The position numbers and the translations under genes are program-made. A model generated the notes under the pieces. It searched no databases, was not told where the DNA came from, and saw only the letters and a program-made list of their open reading frames with translations. From Cyclobacteriaceae bacterium (GTDB lineage: Bacteria > Bacteroidota > Bacteroidia > Cytophagales > Cyclobacteriaceae), in contig JAGQYI010000029.1 in the NCBI GenBank assembly GCA_020436165.1, forward strand, positions 1 to 64,000: DNA of 64,000 bases, read 5' to 3'. Below, one piece after another: positions 51,907 to 61,165 of the stretch; position 1 is the stretch's first letter; every line of letters starts with the position of its first letter.

Positions 51907-52416
51907 TTAGTCAAGTATTTTTCCTCTCTTGCCAAGCTCAATCGCTTGCATATTTGCTATTTTGCCATTGTTAATCTCAAGCTTTAGTATAGTCCGTACC
52001 TTGTGAAAACCATGTCTTCCTGCAGCGCCAGGATTAATGTATAGCATATTATTAAGCTTTTTGTCGGGCATTACTTTCAGTATGTGCGAATGCCCACAAA
52101 CAAGAATTTTTGGCATTTCTTCCTTCAATTTACTCATAAGGCCATTTTGATACCTGCCCGGGGTACCAGCAATATGTGTAATATATATCTTTAATCCTTC
52201 TCTTAGCAGTATTTCCGTTTCAGGAAAAACACTTCGTGTTTCCTGGCCATCTATGTTGCCATATACCCCAATGGTTGGTTTTAACTGTTGCAAATGGTCG
52301 ATTATAGACACATCTCCTACATCTCCTGCATGCCATATCTCATCGCAGTCTTTAAAATGATGAAGTATGCGTTCATCTAGCCAGCCGTGCGTATCTGATA
52401 AAATACCAATTCTCAT
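51907..52416 (-). CDS. YfcE/MJ0936-like metallophosphodiesterase
   Basis: This 169-residue calcineurin-type enzyme has the motifs SDTHG (7-11), HAGDVGD (about 35-41), YGNIDG (about 56-61) and CGHSH (about 109-113). This small form hydrolyses phosphodiesters in vitro; the physiological substrate is unknown. It overlaps the end of the AsmA-like gene by 4 bases, so the two are co-translated. Confidence 0.85.
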   Translation of the reverse strand: MRIGILSDTHGWLDERILHHFKDCDEIWHAGDVGDVSIIDHLQQLKPTIGVYGNIDGQETRSVFPETEILLREGLKIYITHIAGTPGRYQNGLMSKLKEEMPKILVCGHSHILKVMPDKKLNNMLYINPGAAGRHGFHKVRTILKLEINNGKIANMQAIELGKRGKILD

Positions 52417-55400
52417 TGCGATTGCTTCGCTGTTTTCTTTGCTGCTTTTTGCATATCCTTTTGGTTCTTCAGTTCAGTATCGCGCTTCTGCTTTTCTTCT
52501 TTCTGCACACGTTTGATCTCCTTGCTATTATTTCGGGCTCCAATACTGCTTACTACACCACTTAAAGCGGTTTTGGCTGCATAGTCCAGGGAAATCCTCG
52601 ATGGGTCTCTTTCATAGTACATCGAACCCCTGCGGCCAAAGAGTCGGTATTTTGAATTGTTCTTTTTAACAACAAAGGTGTTTGCAAAAAACGATTTTAG
52701 CGTAACACCCATACCCTTGGTCTTTAAATTTTTCTTATTATAGGTCTCTACCTTCAGATTGCTGTAAAGGAACTGCATATTTCCATAGGCATAGCTGCTG
52801 TTGGCGGTGGCTTGTAGATTAATGGATTTGATCTTACCGCTTTTTACACTAACAAATGCAGTTGCTTCCAATATGTTATTAAACTCCTGAGCATCCATTG
52901 CTCCCAGGCGCGCATCAAAAAAGAACTGATCGTCAGGGTCAAACATATTAAATGCAAAATTGGCTCTTAAATCACCCTTACCCATAATTTTGGTGCTTGC
53001 GGCTGCCTTTAGCATAAAGTCCTTCTTCAATTTGGTGGAGTCATTAGTTATGTTGGTTATGGTTCCATTTGTGTTGTCAAATGAAATACTACCCTCCAAT
53101 TGGCCGGAAGACTGCAGGGTGGTTTGGTCAATATTGAGGTTGGTGATCTGAATAGTATCTATGGATAAAGGAATCCTGGTGTTTCGAATGCGTTCCTGAA
53201 GCATAGGTATTCTTCTGTCGATTGGGTAGGGTAGCTGCTTATCCTTATACAGGTCCAGGGTTCCATCCGTTATGCTTATTTTTTTACATTCAATTGCTTT
53301 TTCATTGATTAAGTCAGCCAAATTTATTTGACTGAAAGTTACTTGTTTAACAAGCAGATTCTTCCAGTCAGCCTGAAAACCCGCCTTTTTCCCATATTCC
53401 TTTTTTGAGAATAACGGTGTATACCTAAGATTTGAAATCCTAACCTCAGACGTACCATTAGAAACAAGCAATGTATCAAAACTTACCTTATTTAAGCTAT
53501 CGGGCAGATTGGTTGAGAAATTATAAACCCTTAGCCTGGCATCTTTTGTTAACCTGGAAAGATTAAAGGTATTTCCTTTAAAACCACTTAAACTATCAAT
53601 TTCCACATCAAAATGAAGTTTATCCAAAAAGTGATTTGGCTGTTTAGGAGTAGTGTATGTTATCCGGGTATTCTTGATTGAAATTCCTTCAATATGCAAT
53701 CCAATTGGTAGATCTAAATTCGGTAATTTCTTACTCTCGCTGTTTGATGTGGTATCTGATACATGAATGGCCAACAGATTATTTCTACTGGATAGTTGTC
53801 TTATACTTAATTCATTCTTTAACAAGGAAGGAATGTCGAATTCATGAATTGCAATACCCGGAGAAGAAAGTCTCAGACTTCTCTTTGGTGAGTAATTGTT
53901 GTAGTAAATGGAATCGGACCAAAGGTTTTTGGCTCGGGTATCAAGAAAGATTCTTGTTACCGAAAGTGTATCGTTGCTGCCTTCTAATTGCAAGTGACTA
54001 AGTTCAAAAGCACCGTTTAAACTATCAAAAGCGTTTTCCAGACTCGTAAGTGTATCTGCTTTAAAGCCTCTAACCACGCCATCAATACCATTTATAGCTA
54101 GCTGTCGGTCAACTCCTAATGCAATGCGCGACCTGCCTTTAAAGATATCCAGGGAATCAAAGCTAACTTCTTTAATTTTTCCTGAAAGAATTGGTTTTTT
54201 TAGGTTGATGGAATTCTTAGTGCCTGCCGACTTTTGTGTATTTACTATAATCTCAGGCTCTGTTATGGTAGCTTTTGCAAAGCGTAATTTGTTTTCATCT
54301 ATAAGCAAACCTCGGCTTATAGATTTAAGCTCGCTTTCTTTAATTGTAACGTTAAAGGGGTTATTCACTTTACCATAATACATGTTTTTAATGACCAAAG
54401 TGGAGTCCTTATCCTCATATTTACCTGAGCCAATAGTGACTTGAGAAGTATCTGATTTGTTCGAAAGATTTAAATTATCGAAGCTCAGCCGAAGGCTATC
54501 AAAACTATAATGGTTTCTTTGATTCGCATGTAATGAATCCAATAATACACTTTGGATACTTATTGATACTCTGGAGGCATCAATAATAGATTTTTTAAAC
54601 TCTGCTTTTAAATCGATATTTTTAACACTCAGTTTCGAGACCCCTAGTTTTTCCAAACTGTTGTCGGAGTCAAAATTTTCACGTGTAAAATCAGCATCTA
54701 AAGAACCGCTTTCAACCGCAATTGTATCTAACTGAACAACACCTTTGCCCGGGTTATTTGGGGCAAAACCTTTAAGCAAAACATTGTTAAGGCGTGCGTT
54801 GATATGGTGATAGGGAAGTGTAAGGCTGTCCGGTTCTATCTTAATCTCTTGGGCAAAAAAAGATTTACCTCCCTGGGTAGAAAGGTTAGAGTAGGTAAGT
54901 AAATGCCCGATTCCTTTAAGCTCTAAAGATCCATCCGTAGAAGAAAGCTTTATGGCATTAGGTATTCCACTCTTGAAGCTTTCTGAGCCGGCATTGTTTA
55001 GTGACAGATTTATGCCATTGAAGTGCGCACTCGTACTTTTTCCTTTCTGGAATTGCTGTAGCTTGAGAGAACCATTTTGAACGTAAAGATGCTTGATTAA
55101 AAGGTCCAGAGGGGCATTACTTTTTGTGTTTTTCTTAATCCACATTTGTGGATACTGCAGTATGGAAGTTTGGCTGCCATCAGCAATAACTGTATCTATA
55201 ACTACAGGCTTTGAAAGTAGAATTTGTTCGGGATTAAATCCAAAGGCTTTAATAGATTTTATAGTTGTATAGGTGCTGAAGTTTACATTTCTTGATTGTA
55301 GGTTTCTATACGAGTTTCTTCCTTTAATAGGCTTTACCTTAATTTTATTTATTGAAAGACTTTGGGAAGGTTTATTAAACAGAACCTGTCCAATTGTTGC

Positions 55401-56627
55401 TATGTGAATGCTATCGGGTAATTGCTGTTCGATATTATTTATTGCAAAGGACTGCACATTTACACTTGAAATAAGTTTATGTTGCCTCCAATCTTCTTTG
55501 TTCAATGTATAGTTTGTCAGCCTGAGCGATAGATCGCTAGCTTTTGTTCTCCAATCGGTTTCTGCATCTATTGAGCCTTGGCTTAAATCAATGGTGTCAA
55601 TTTTAAGCTGATGAAAATATTTGTAAAGCCCTGAACTGGAAGTATCGTCAACTTCTTTGGAGGGTCGATAAGTGATTTTTGGTTTCGAAACGGATATAGA
55701 GCGAATAAAAAGATCATTATCATTAAATGCTTTTTCAAAGTCAAACCCCTTTATTCTCAGCTTGTTAACCTTTATATCTGAGCTTCCGTCAATACTATCT
55801 CCTGTGGTTTGTCTTACTACTAACGAGTCAAGATTAATAGTAGATTCTGATGAAGATAGTTTTAGTTTATCAAAATATATGGTTTGGTTAGATTTAGGCA
55901 AATAAATCTCCTGCTTCATAATTTCAATGTCCACCGAAGTGGCGCTAATACCTTGCAAAAGGATGGAAGGACTTAATGAATCCAGCCTGAAATTTTTAAG
56001 CATGGTGGTGAAATCACTAACGTTAATATTTGGTATTTCTGCATTTTCCTTATCCTCAGACTCAATGGAAAATGTCCCGCTTTCGATCCTGAAGCTATCT
56101 ATTTCCAATGCCGCAAAATAATTCCTAACTACTTCTATTACACTCATTTGGCTCTCTTTAGCCACTTCCTTAAGTTGTGCGCTTTTCTTACTTCTGAGCA
56201 AGCTAAAATCAGGATCTTTAGCGCCCACATAACTTACAAGTAATTGATCCTTGAATATGAGAGGAAGAATTGAGCGCAGCTTTACTACCACAAGAGGTGT
56301 TTTTACATCTATCAGATTGGGCTTTTTTGCAAGGTAATCCTTTTGCGAAATTACGGTTGTATCTAATTCTATAGCGAAATTGCTGATTCGTAATTCTCTC
56401 GAAATCACATCAAAACGAACAAGATCATAGGTGATTTTGTATTCTCCACCTGTTGCTTCCTGAACAGAATTAACCAGTATTTCACCAATAGCATCGGACA
56501 CATAATTTCGGATAGTTCGCTGAAAAAAGAGTAGTAAAATGGCCAGCATTAGCCCTAAATAGGGTAATGGCCTCTTTAAAGGATTAAAGAGAAAATGACG
56601 CTTTTTTCGCTTTGCTACTTCTGCCAA
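52413..56627 (-). CDS. Large AsmA/TamB-like envelope protein
   Basis: This protein has 1404 residues from a TTG start at 56627; no in-frame ATG lies between the upstream stop and the first membrane segment. A basic N-terminus is followed by one membrane anchor (about 22-36), then a very long extracytoplasmic region of repeating beta-strand units (the S-x-D-S-L pattern recurs throughout). An AsmA_2-like C-terminal part follows, with a basic, Lys-rich tail. Such proteins are proposed to bridge inner and outer membranes for lipid transport. The assignment rests on architecture, not on a specific motif. Confidence 0.7.
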   Translation of the reverse strand: MAEVAKRKKRHFLFNPLKRPLPYLGLMLAILLLFFQRTIRNYVSDAIGEILVNSVQEATGGEYKITYDLVRFDVISRELRISNFAIELDTTVISQKDYLAKKPNLIDVKTPLVVVKLRSILPLIFKDQLLVSYVGAKDPDFSLLRSKKSAQLKEVAKESQMSVIEVVRNYFAALEIDSFRIESGTFSIESEDKENAEIPNINVSDFTTMLKNFRLDSLSPSILLQGISATSVDIEIMKQEIYLPKSNQTIYFDKLKLSSSESTINLDSLVVRQTTGDSIDGSSDIKVNKLRIKGFDFEKAFNDNDLFIRSISVSKPKITYRPSKEVDDTSSSGLYKYFHQLKIDTIDLSQGSIDAETDWRTKASDLSLRLTNYTLNKEDWRQHKLISSVNVQSFAINNIEQQLPDSIHIATIGQVLFNKPSQSLSINKIKVKPIKGRNSYRNLQSRNVNFSTYTTIKSIKAFGFNPEQILLSKPVVIDTVIADGSQTSILQYPQMWIKKNTKSNAPLDLLIKHLYVQNGSLKLQQFQKGKSTSAHFNGINLSLNNAGSESFKSGIPNAIKLSSTDGSLELKGIGHLLTYSNLSTQGGKSFFAQEIKIEPDSLTLPYHHINARLNNVLLKGFAPNNPGKGVVQLDTIAVESGSLDADFTRENFDSDNSLEKLGVSKLSVKNIDLKAEFKKSIIDASRVSISIQSVLLDSLHANQRNHYSFDSLRLSFDNLNLSNKSDTSQVTIGSGKYEDKDSTLVIKNMYYGKVNNPFNVTIKESELKSISRGLLIDENKLRFAKATITEPEIIVNTQKSAGTKNSINLKKPILSGKIKEVSFDSLDIFKGRSRIALGVDRQLAINGIDGVVRGFKADTLTSLENAFDSLNGAFELSHLQLEGSNDTLSVTRIFLDTRAKNLWSDSIYYNNYSPKRSLRLSSPGIAIHEFDIPSLLKNELSIRQLSSRNNLLAIHVSDTTSNSESKKLPNLDLPIGLHIEGISIKNTRITYTTPKQPNHFLDKLHFDVEIDSLSGFKGNTFNLSRLTKDARLRVYNFSTNLPDSLNKVSFDTLLVSNGTSEVRISNLRYTPLFSKKEYGKKAGFQADWKNLLVKQVTFSQINLADLINEKAIECKKISITDGTLDLYKDKQLPYPIDRRIPMLQERIRNTRIPLSIDTIQITNLNIDQTTLQSSGQLEGSISFDNTNGTITNITNDSTKLKKDFMLKAAASTKIMGKGDLRANFAFNMFDPDDQFFFDARLGAMDAQEFNNILEATAFVSVKSGKIKSINLQATANSSYAYGNMQFLYSNLKVETYNKKNLKTKGMGVTLKSFFANTFVVKKNNSKYRLFGRRGSMYYERDPSRISLDYAAKTALSGVVSSIGARNNSKEIKRVQKEEKQKRDTELKNQKDMQKAAKKTAKQSQ

Positions 56628-56980
56628 AAGGTTGAGTTAGATACTTATTTTTGAAAAGATATAGAATAACTTCATTTCGTAGAAGCAATAATTTACATTA
56701 AATTATTTGTTATAATAAAAGATTATAAATTATTATAAATCAGTAATTTAAAAATTCAAAAATTATTAAATTGAAGGAAGAAATGGTCGTTTGGTTCAAA
56801 TTTTAGTCTTTTTAATATGGTTTGATGTATTAATTATTATTCCTCAATTTGATTATAAATATGTTTTTTGAACCTATTCAATAGAAAATATATTTTATTT
56901 TTATTCCTTAAAATAGTTAAATTTACTTATTTCTATCTTTCATCTTAATTATTTAATTTGCCGGTTCAAATTTTTCAAGT
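56628..56980. other. Intergenic, no gene seen (353 bases)
   Basis: Strongly AT-rich divergent region between the AsmA-like gene and the thioredoxin-like gene. No ORF, hairpin or RNA motif stands out. Promoters for both directions are presumably here, but no perfect TAnnTTTG box was found. Confidence 0.45.
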
Positions 56981-57541
56981 ATGGCTCTTACACCTTCAAA
57001 TATGCTTGAGTTGCAAACAGAGGCACCTCAGTTTGAATTGCCTGATGTAATTTCAGGTAACGTTGTTAGTTTAAAAGATGCGAGTTCTGGTAAGCTTGGT
57101 TTGATGGTTATGTTCATTTGTAATCATTGCCCCTATGTTAAGCATGTTCAATCCGAGCTCGTTGAGCTGGCTGCTGATTATCAAGATAAAGGAATTGCTT
57201 TTATAGCTATAAGCTCCAATGATGTTGATAATTATCCGGAAGACAGTCCTGAACTTATGCTGGAAGAAGCTAAAAGATGGAAGTACCCGTTTCCTTACTT
57301 GTACGATCAGACTCAGGAAGTGGCAAAAGCTTACAAGGCTGCCTGCACTCCGGATTTTTACTTGTTTGATACGGAACTGAAATTAGTTTACAGAGGTCAA
57401 CTGGACGGTTCAAGACCAGGAAATGATGTGCCATTGACGGGCGAGTCGTTACGTGAGGCAATTAACAATTTACTGGCTGGCATTCCAATAAATGAAAATC
57501 AAATACCAAGTATGGGTTGCAACATTAAATGGAAAGAGTAA
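56981..57541 (+). CDS. Thioredoxin-fold, peroxiredoxin-like protein
   Basis: This 186-residue thioredoxin-family protein of the AhpC/TSA type has the redox site C47-NH-C50 (FICNHCPYVKHV), an AISSND motif and a cis-Pro-like PDFYLFD (about 124-130). No signal peptide is present, so it is cytoplasmic. The CNHC site is typical of a common thioredoxin-like group in Bacteroidota whose role is unclear. It is followed after 43 bases by a barrel gene with its own promoter. Confidence 0.85.
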   Translation: MALTPSNMLELQTEAPQFELPDVISGNVVSLKDASSGKLGLMVMFICNHCPYVKHVQSELVELAADYQDKGIAFIAISSNDVDNYPEDSPELMLEEAKRWKYPFPYLYDQTQEVAKAYKAACTPDFYLFDTELKLVYRGQLDGSRPGNDVPLTGESLREAINNLLAGIPINENQIPSMGCNIKWKE

Positions 57542-57559
57542 ATTATTAAATTAAAACTA

Positions 57560-57567
57560 TACTTTTG
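57560..57567 (+). promoter_or_regulatory. Bacteroidota -7 promoter box (barrel gene)
   Basis: TACTTTTG lies 17 bases before the ATG of the beta-barrel gene. Confidence 0.45.
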
Positions 57568-57584
57568 GTAAATAATATGCGCAA

Positions 57585-58220
57585 ATGAAAAAGAATCTAC
57601 TATTTGTACTAGCCTTTTCTTTCGTTTTGTCAGAAAGTGCTTTTGCCCAGGTTGAGGTAAATGCCTTTGGTGGCTACATGCCCGGTTCAAAAACTGCTTA
57701 CAGCTATAATGGCTATAGGTTGCGAATTGACGGAGGTGGAAATTTTGGAGTCGCCTTAGACTTTAACTTGCCTTTAAAGGGCATTCAGGCAGAGGTTTCT
57801 TACATGCATTTTTCTTCCACTCTGAAACAAGATGGCGGTTTGGTTGACAGAGTAGAAACGCAACCAATAATTGTAGAGTACTATCAGATTGGCGGATTAC
57901 GTCCCCTAATGGATGGAGGACAATTCATGCCTTTTGGTCTTTTTACATTGGGTGCTTCAAGGTTTGCGCCTGAAAATGCTCCTCAGGAATATTGGCGATT
58001 TGCTATTAATGCAGGATTGGGCATGAAATATTTCTTTACAGATAAAGTTGGTATTAGACTTCAAGCACGATTGCTTATGCCGCTATACTTTGCAGGGGCT
58101 GGGTTTGGATGCAGTATTGGAACAGGCGGAAGTGGCTGTGGCACCGGAGTTGGTTTTGGAACTGAAATCTTGCAAGGAGACTTTACAGGCGGAGTGGTAC
58201 TTAAACTAGGACAAGAATAG
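57585..58220 (+). CDS. Outer-membrane beta-barrel protein
   Basis: This 211-residue protein has a signal peptide (1-22, ending FAQ), then alternating beta-strands with Gly and aromatic residues (EVNAFGGYMPG, GVALDFNLPLKGIQAEVSYMHFSS). A Gly/Cys-rich loop GFGCSIGTGGSGCGTGVGFG lies at about 177-196. It resembles small OmpA-like or OMP_b-brl barrels. The two cysteines in the extracellular-type loop may form a disulfide. No ligand is predictable. It ends two bases before the convergent ABC gene. Confidence 0.7.
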   Translation: MKKNLLFVLAFSFVLSESAFAQVEVNAFGGYMPGSKTAYSYNGYRLRIDGGGNFGVALDFNLPLKGIQAEVSYMHFSSTLKQDGGLVDRVETQPIIVEYYQIGGLRPLMDGGQFMPFGLFTLGASRFAPENAPQEYWRFAINAGLGMKYFFTDKVGIRLQARLLMPLYFAGAGFGCSIGTGGSGCGTGVGFGTEILQGDFTGGVVLKLGQE

Positions 58221-58222
58221 TT

Positions 58223-59971
58223 TTATATTCTTGCCTGAAAAGTATACAAGTTGTAATACCTGCCTTGTTTGGCAATCAATTCATCGTGGGTACCTTGTTC
58301 TACGATACTGCCTTTTTCAACAACCAAAATTTGATCGGCCTTACGAATGGTGCTAAGCCTGTGAGCTATAACCAAAGTAGTTCTGCCCTTTAATAATTCC
58401 TCGAGGCTTTCCTGAATGTAAGATTCCGATTCGGTATCAAGGCTGGAGGTGGCTTCATCTAGAATCAGGATTCTTGGATTAGCCAGAATGGCTCGTGCAA
58501 TAGCAATTCGCTGTCTTTGCCCTCCCGATAGTTTTACACCTCTTTCGCCAATTAAGGTATCCAAACCGTTCTCAAACCTATCTGTAAATTCATCTATGTA
58601 AGCATGCTTTACCGCATGGTTTAGTTCTTCCTCAGTAGCATTAGGCCTTGAAAACAAAATGTTTTCCCTAATACTTCCTTCAAAAAGAAAATCATCTTGC
58701 AAAACAACCCCAAGATGCTTTCTGTAAGAGGCAAGGGATACCTCCTGAAGGTCATGTCCATCAATAATTATTTGCCCTGAAACAGGACTAATGAAACTTC
58801 CGGCTAACCCTGCAATTGTGCTTTTACCTGAACCGGATGTGCCCACCAAAGCAGTGGTTGTTCCGGCTTTTGCCTTAAATGATATAGTGTGAAGTACCGG
58901 AGTGCCTTCTATGTAATAGAATGCTACATTCTTGAATTCAAGTTCTCCATGAATTGAAGTAAGAGAGGTTGATCTTGGCAAACCATCTTCTTCTGTTGGT
59001 GTTTCAAGTACTTCCTCCATGCGATCCAATCCCGCAAATGCTTCTGTAAGCTGGCTTCCTATATTTCCCATTTGCACAATGGGAGTAACTAAAAATCCGA
59101 GGTATAAAGTGAATGCGAAGAAATCACCAACGGTCATAGCTCCTTGTGCAATTTGATTCCCTCCAACTCCCATGATAATGATTGTTGCCACGCCTAATAA
59201 TAAAGCAGAGCTACTGGTTACAAGGCTTGTTGAGGTAAGCGATCTTTTTACATTATTGAAAAGCTCTAAAACCCCTTTTTTGAATACTCCAATTTCGTAC
59301 TCCTCGGCATCGAATCCTTTAATAACCCGAATGCCTCCTAGAGATTCGGTTAGCCGGCCTGTAACCTGTGCATTTAATTCTCCTCTCTTTCGAAAGATGG
59401 GTCGTATGTAGCCAAATGCCTTTACAGCTATTACGCCAAATACTATCATCGGCAAAAGAACATAAAGGGTCATTTTCGCATTTATATTCAGAAGAAATAT
59501 AAGGGAAAGAACAGAAGTCAGAACTCCTCCCAGAAGTTGAACAAAACCGGTTCCGACAAGGTTTCGAACACCTTCCACATCAGACATGATTCTGGAAACC
59601 AGCTCACCGGTCTTGTGATTATCAAAATAACTAACAGGTAACTTAATTATGTGTTGCTGAACTTTAGATCGTAGTTCTGCAATGAGATGTTGCGCTTCAA
59701 CACTTAGAATGCGCGTTAGCGCAAACGAAGTAGACGCCTGAACTAAAACGGCAATACCTACAACTAAAAGAAGCATTGGCAGGAGGTCGTATCTGCTGGG
59801 TGTAATAATGCTGTCAATTAAATATTTTGGAGCATAAGGTAAGGCAATACCTGCAAGTCTGCTTAAAATAATTAACAAGAAACCTCCGAAAAGAAGCTTC
59901 TTTCTGGGCCACATTATGTTCTTGAAAACATAGTTAATGTTTCCTAGTTTTCTTTTTTTCTTTTCTGCCAT
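58223..59971 (-). CDS. MsbA-like ABC exporter (fused permease-ATPase)
   Basis: This 582-residue type IV ABC exporter half-transporter has six membrane segments (about 25-310) and a C-terminal ATPase with Walker A GTSGSGKST (about 377-385), signature LSGGQRQR (about 480-487), Walker B ILILDEATSSLD and H-loop IAHRLST. It forms a homodimer that exports lipids or drugs; MsbA-type lipid flipping is likely but not certain. The 5' end is divergent from a TPR lipoprotein gene. Confidence 0.9.
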   Translation of the reverse strand: MAEKKKRKLGNINYVFKNIMWPRKKLLFGGFLLIILSRLAGIALPYAPKYLIDSIITPSRYDLLPMLLLVVGIAVLVQASTSFALTRILSVEAQHLIAELRSKVQQHIIKLPVSYFDNHKTGELVSRIMSDVEGVRNLVGTGFVQLLGGVLTSVLSLIFLLNINAKMTLYVLLPMIVFGVIAVKAFGYIRPIFRKRGELNAQVTGRLTESLGGIRVIKGFDAEEYEIGVFKKGVLELFNNVKRSLTSTSLVTSSSALLLGVATIIIMGVGGNQIAQGAMTVGDFFAFTLYLGFLVTPIVQMGNIGSQLTEAFAGLDRMEEVLETPTEEDGLPRSTSLTSIHGELEFKNVAFYYIEGTPVLHTISFKAKAGTTTALVGTSGSGKSTIAGLAGSFISPVSGQIIIDGHDLQEVSLASYRKHLGVVLQDDFLFEGSIRENILFSRPNATEEELNHAVKHAYIDEFTDRFENGLDTLIGERGVKLSGGQRQRIAIARAILANPRILILDEATSSLDTESESYIQESLEELLKGRTTLVIAHRLSTIRKADQILVVEKGSIVEQGTHDELIAKQGRYYNLYTFQARI

Positions 59972-60034
59972 AGTTATCAGGTCGGTTAAGGTTAAAAAAT
60001 ATTTTAATAATGTGAATCTGCTGCTTAGCTATTT

Positions 60035-60042
60035 TATCTTTG
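60035..60042 (+). promoter_or_regulatory. Possible -7 box (TPR gene)
   Basis: TATCTTTG is a perfect TAnnTTTG match, but it lies inside the longer open frame. If used, transcription would begin at about 60049, in conflict with a GTG start at 60048. Confidence 0.3.
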
Positions 60043-60047
60043 TCGTT

Positions 60048-61157
60048 GTGTTTAGATCATTAACAAATACTGGAAATTGGCTGATTTTATTTGCCCTTAT
60101 TTCGATTGGATGTAAGGTGCGACCCTACAGCCGGGAGCAAATTTATGTAAAAGCTGACGACCATTTGACACTTCAGGATAAGGTAACTATTTTAAAAGCA
60201 TCTTCCTCTGTTGAAGATGATGCCTTACAGGCATCAATAGCAAATTTATACGCGCAAAATGGTAATTGGTACCAGGCCAAAACCTCCATTAGTAAAGCTG
60301 TAAAACTCAATCCGCTTGAGCCTTCTTACCATTTAAGTTTAGCGCACTACTATGTAGAATTAAATTCTCCTGAACTCGCCTACAACGAAGCTAAAATTGC
60401 ACATGATTTGAATGCGTACGATCCTAATTTGGATGCATTGCTGGCTAAGATGGCTATAGAAACAGCGGATTCTGTTGAAGGAGCTTCTTTTGTTAAAAGG
60501 TACTACTCGGCCAACCCTCAAAGTTCGGAAGCTCAACTATTGATGGCCCGGTTAGATTTGTTTGAACAGAATTTTTACGATGCTAAAAAGCTTGTTGAGC
60601 AAGGGTTACACACCGATTCCTTAAACGAACAGGGGTGGTTAACGGCCTTTCAGGTAAATAATCAACTACAAGACTATGAAAATGCGGAATTGGCTGGCTT
60701 TAAGTTAATTAAGTTAGACTCCGTAAACGTTAACTATTACAAACAACTTGCTTACCTCTTTGAACAAAAAGGAGATGATAAACAGGCGGCACACTACTAT
60801 TTTGAAACGTACAAACTCGAGCCTGATTTAAAATTGCTTCGTAACAAGTTGGAGTTTGAGCTGTCAAATGGAAGGTATGATAGTGTGCTGTACTACACAG
60901 ACTCGTTAGTTGCAGGTTCTAATTATGACAGTTCCTATATATTATTAGAGCGAGCCAGAGCATTTGATAAGAGATACAAATACGATGACTCTCATGCTCT
61001 TTACACCAGGCTTTGGAAAAGAGATACAACGGACTCTGTTGTACTTGCGGAAAGGGCCATCGTTCAGAGAAAAATTGCATATTTGCAGCGTAAAAAACAG
61101 GAGCAAAAGCGTTTGGCAGACAGTCTTGCCAATGCAATGCCAACAATTAATTTTTAA
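60048..61157 (+). CDS. TPR-repeat lipoprotein
   Basis: From GTG 60048 the protein has 369 residues, with a lipoprotein signal ([12 protein letters not shown], Cys22) and helical tetratricopeptide-like repeats (about 60-340; [22 protein letters not shown]). The open frame extends back to an ATG at 59937, inside the divergent ABC gene. GTG 60012 is another option, so the start is uncertain; I chose the one that gives a clean lipobox signal. It is probably an outer-membrane-anchored scaffold. thrS begins 8 bases after its stop. Confidence 0.65.
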   Translation: MFRSLTNTGNWLILFALISIGCKVRPYSREQIYVKADDHLTLQDKVTILKASSSVEDDALQASIANLYAQNGNWYQAKTSISKAVKLNPLEPSYHLSLAHYYVELNSPELAYNEAKIAHDLNAYDPNLDALLAKMAIETADSVEGASFVKRYYSANPQSSEAQLLMARLDLFEQNFYDAKKLVEQGLHTDSLNEQGWLTAFQVNNQLQDYENAELAGFKLIKLDSVNVNYYKQLAYLFEQKGDDKQAAHYYFETYKLEPDLKLLRNKLEFELSNGRYDSVLYYTDSLVAGSNYDSSYILLERARAFDKRYKYDDSHALYTRLWKRDTTDSVVLAERAIVQRKIAYLQRKKQEQKRLADSLANAMPTINF

Positions 61158-61165
61158 TAACAATT

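Noticed and set aside
52413-56627. Splitting the 1404-residue AsmA-like frame into several genes
   Set aside because: The frame is continuous with consistent beta-rich composition, and the short plus-strand frames inside it are antisense shadows.
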